This document shows, piece by piece, positions 5,733 to 6,108 of a stretch of DNA of 6,108 bases (positions are counted from its first letter, which is position 1; every line of letters begins with the position of its first letter). The stretch is from positions 1-6,108 of the forward strand of contig QHQU01000022.1 in NCBI GenBank assembly GCA_003219925.1, in the 5' to 3' direction. Origin of the DNA: Verrucomicrobiota bacterium. Lineage in GTDB: Bacteria; Verrucomicrobiota; Verrucomicrobiia; Chthoniobacterales; UBA10450. Both the position numbers and the translations under genes were made by a program. Below the pieces are notes generated by a model, which saw nothing but the letters and a program-made list of their open reading frames with translations, had not been told where the DNA came from and ran no database searches.

Positions 5733-6039
5733 TTTTGTGGAATCGCCGCCGCCGTTGCCAGGGCGAAACGTTCCCGCTGCCGTCCAGAGTCGCAGGCGTG
5801 ACTCGGCATTGAGGGCTGTTTCCGCACCGTCACCAGGGTGTCTATCAAATTCGGCTCAAGACCAGGCGCAATGGGGGATTTTCAGATAGTTGCGAGTCAA
5901 AAAAAAGACTCGGGCAGTGCACGCCAAGGAGAAACAGCAAATACAATCAACGTGCGACTACCCGAATCGCCTTAACCTGCCTCATTTGACAGCAGGCTTT
6001 CAGGGCCGTTCGAAAATTCTCGGGTTTTTATGCAAAAAT
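5733..6039. other. Gene-free spacer between nadC and the SRP RNA gene
   Basis: About 300 bases without a convincing protein gene. It should contain the nadC-birA promoter on the minus strand, but I could not find a well-matched -35/-10 pair. It holds an A8-loop hairpin (5893-5912), a CCTGC/GCAGG inverted repeat (5976-5996) and several plus-strand words that resemble parts of a tmRNA (5917-5980), without the tRNA-like ends such an RNA needs. The part beyond 5990 is AT-rich. Confidence 0.5.
5893..5912. repeat. Hairpin with homopolymer loop
   Basis: CGAGTC (5893-5898) and GACTCG (5907-5912) flank eight A residues (5899-5906). On the minus strand the loop is T8. It is not a standard terminator because the T-run is inside the loop rather than after the stem. 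Confidence 0.6.
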
Positions 6040-6108
6040 TTTGGCCTTATAGCCTCAGCTCCCCTTGAACAGTGGCAGCCTGCCTTGCTGCTTCCTCCCG
6101 GACCTCCT
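6040..6108 (-). ncRNA. ffs: Signal recognition particle RNA (4.5S / small SRP RNA), 3' part; 5' part beyond window
   Basis: RNA scaffold of the signal recognition particle; with Ffh it binds signal peptides and docks ribosomes at the membrane. On the minus strand, 6104 to 6080 reads GGTCCGGGAGGAAGCAGC followed by AAGGCAG. This is the highly conserved Ffh-binding domain IV (E. coli: GGTCCGGAAGGAAGCAGC then CAAGGCAG). The tetraloop is GGGA, a GNRA loop, instead of GGAA. The 5' strand of the helix lies beyond 6108. The 3' end is estimated near 6040, by comparison with the E. coli length and from a run of five T on the minus strand at 6038-6034; the exact end is uncertain. Confidence 0.88.

Noticed and set aside
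5729..5809. 26-codon minus-strand frame ending in an ATGA overlap with nadC
   Set aside because: The overlap is suggestive of coupling, but the frame has no ribosome site or recognisable peptide and could be chance.
5245..5889. 214-residue plus-strand frame
   Set aside because: Mostly antisense to nadC, rich in Ser/Arg/Pro as expected for a shadow frame, with no recognisable domain.

Overview
This window looks like a stretch of bacterial chromosome of moderately high GC content, carrying the end of an integrated genetic element at its left side. The most likely host is a member of the Verrucomicrobiota (soil Chthoniobacterales type) or a relative. That is an inference from the gene mix and from the short palindromic repeats between genes; no single marker here proves it.

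Left part (1-840): a tyrosine recombinase (integrase) gene runs leftwards and is cut by the window edge just after its first catalytic arginine. Between its start codon and position 793 lie three direct repeats of TATTNGTCAW spaced one helical turn apart. They are followed by the 3' half of a tRNA-Lys(TTT) with no 5' half (793-840). This is the usual layout of an element integrated into a tRNA 3' end. The element body should extend to the left of the window, and an intact tRNA-Lys is predicted at its far end.

Middle part (874-4048): native-looking chromosome. A HAD-superfamily hydrolase of the HDHD3/DREG-2 type lies on the minus strand. It is followed by a roughly 350-base non-coding spacer packed with short perfect or near-perfect palindromes, most with exactly three-base loops. 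Next comes a plus-strand pair joined by an ATGA overlap: a tandem-fused Lrp/AsnC-fold protein resembling siroheme decarboxylase (AhbA/AhbB, NirD/L), and trpD (anthranilate phosphoribosyltransferase).

Right part (4049-6108): a second repeat region between convergent genes holds a strong hairpin and two copies of a 110/111-base unit. Each copy carries a 57-base multi-hairpin element. The right-hand copy supplies the last seven codons and the stop of birA, which seems to have lost its C-terminal domain exactly at the repeat. birA (biotin-protein ligase) overlaps the end of nadC (quinolinate phosphoribosyltransferase), and both are on the minus strand. A gene-free stretch of about 300 bases follows, with an A8-loop hairpin and a few tmRNA-like words. 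At the window edge is the 3' half of the SRP RNA gene (ffs), also on the minus strand.

The chromosomal genes serve small-molecule and cofactor metabolism: trpD and nadC both use PRPP (tryptophan and NAD synthesis), birA attaches biotin to carboxylases, and the AhbA/B-like protein may act on siroheme or regulate. No defence system or large novel operon is visible. The unusual content is the integration junction and the two palindrome-rich intergenic regions.
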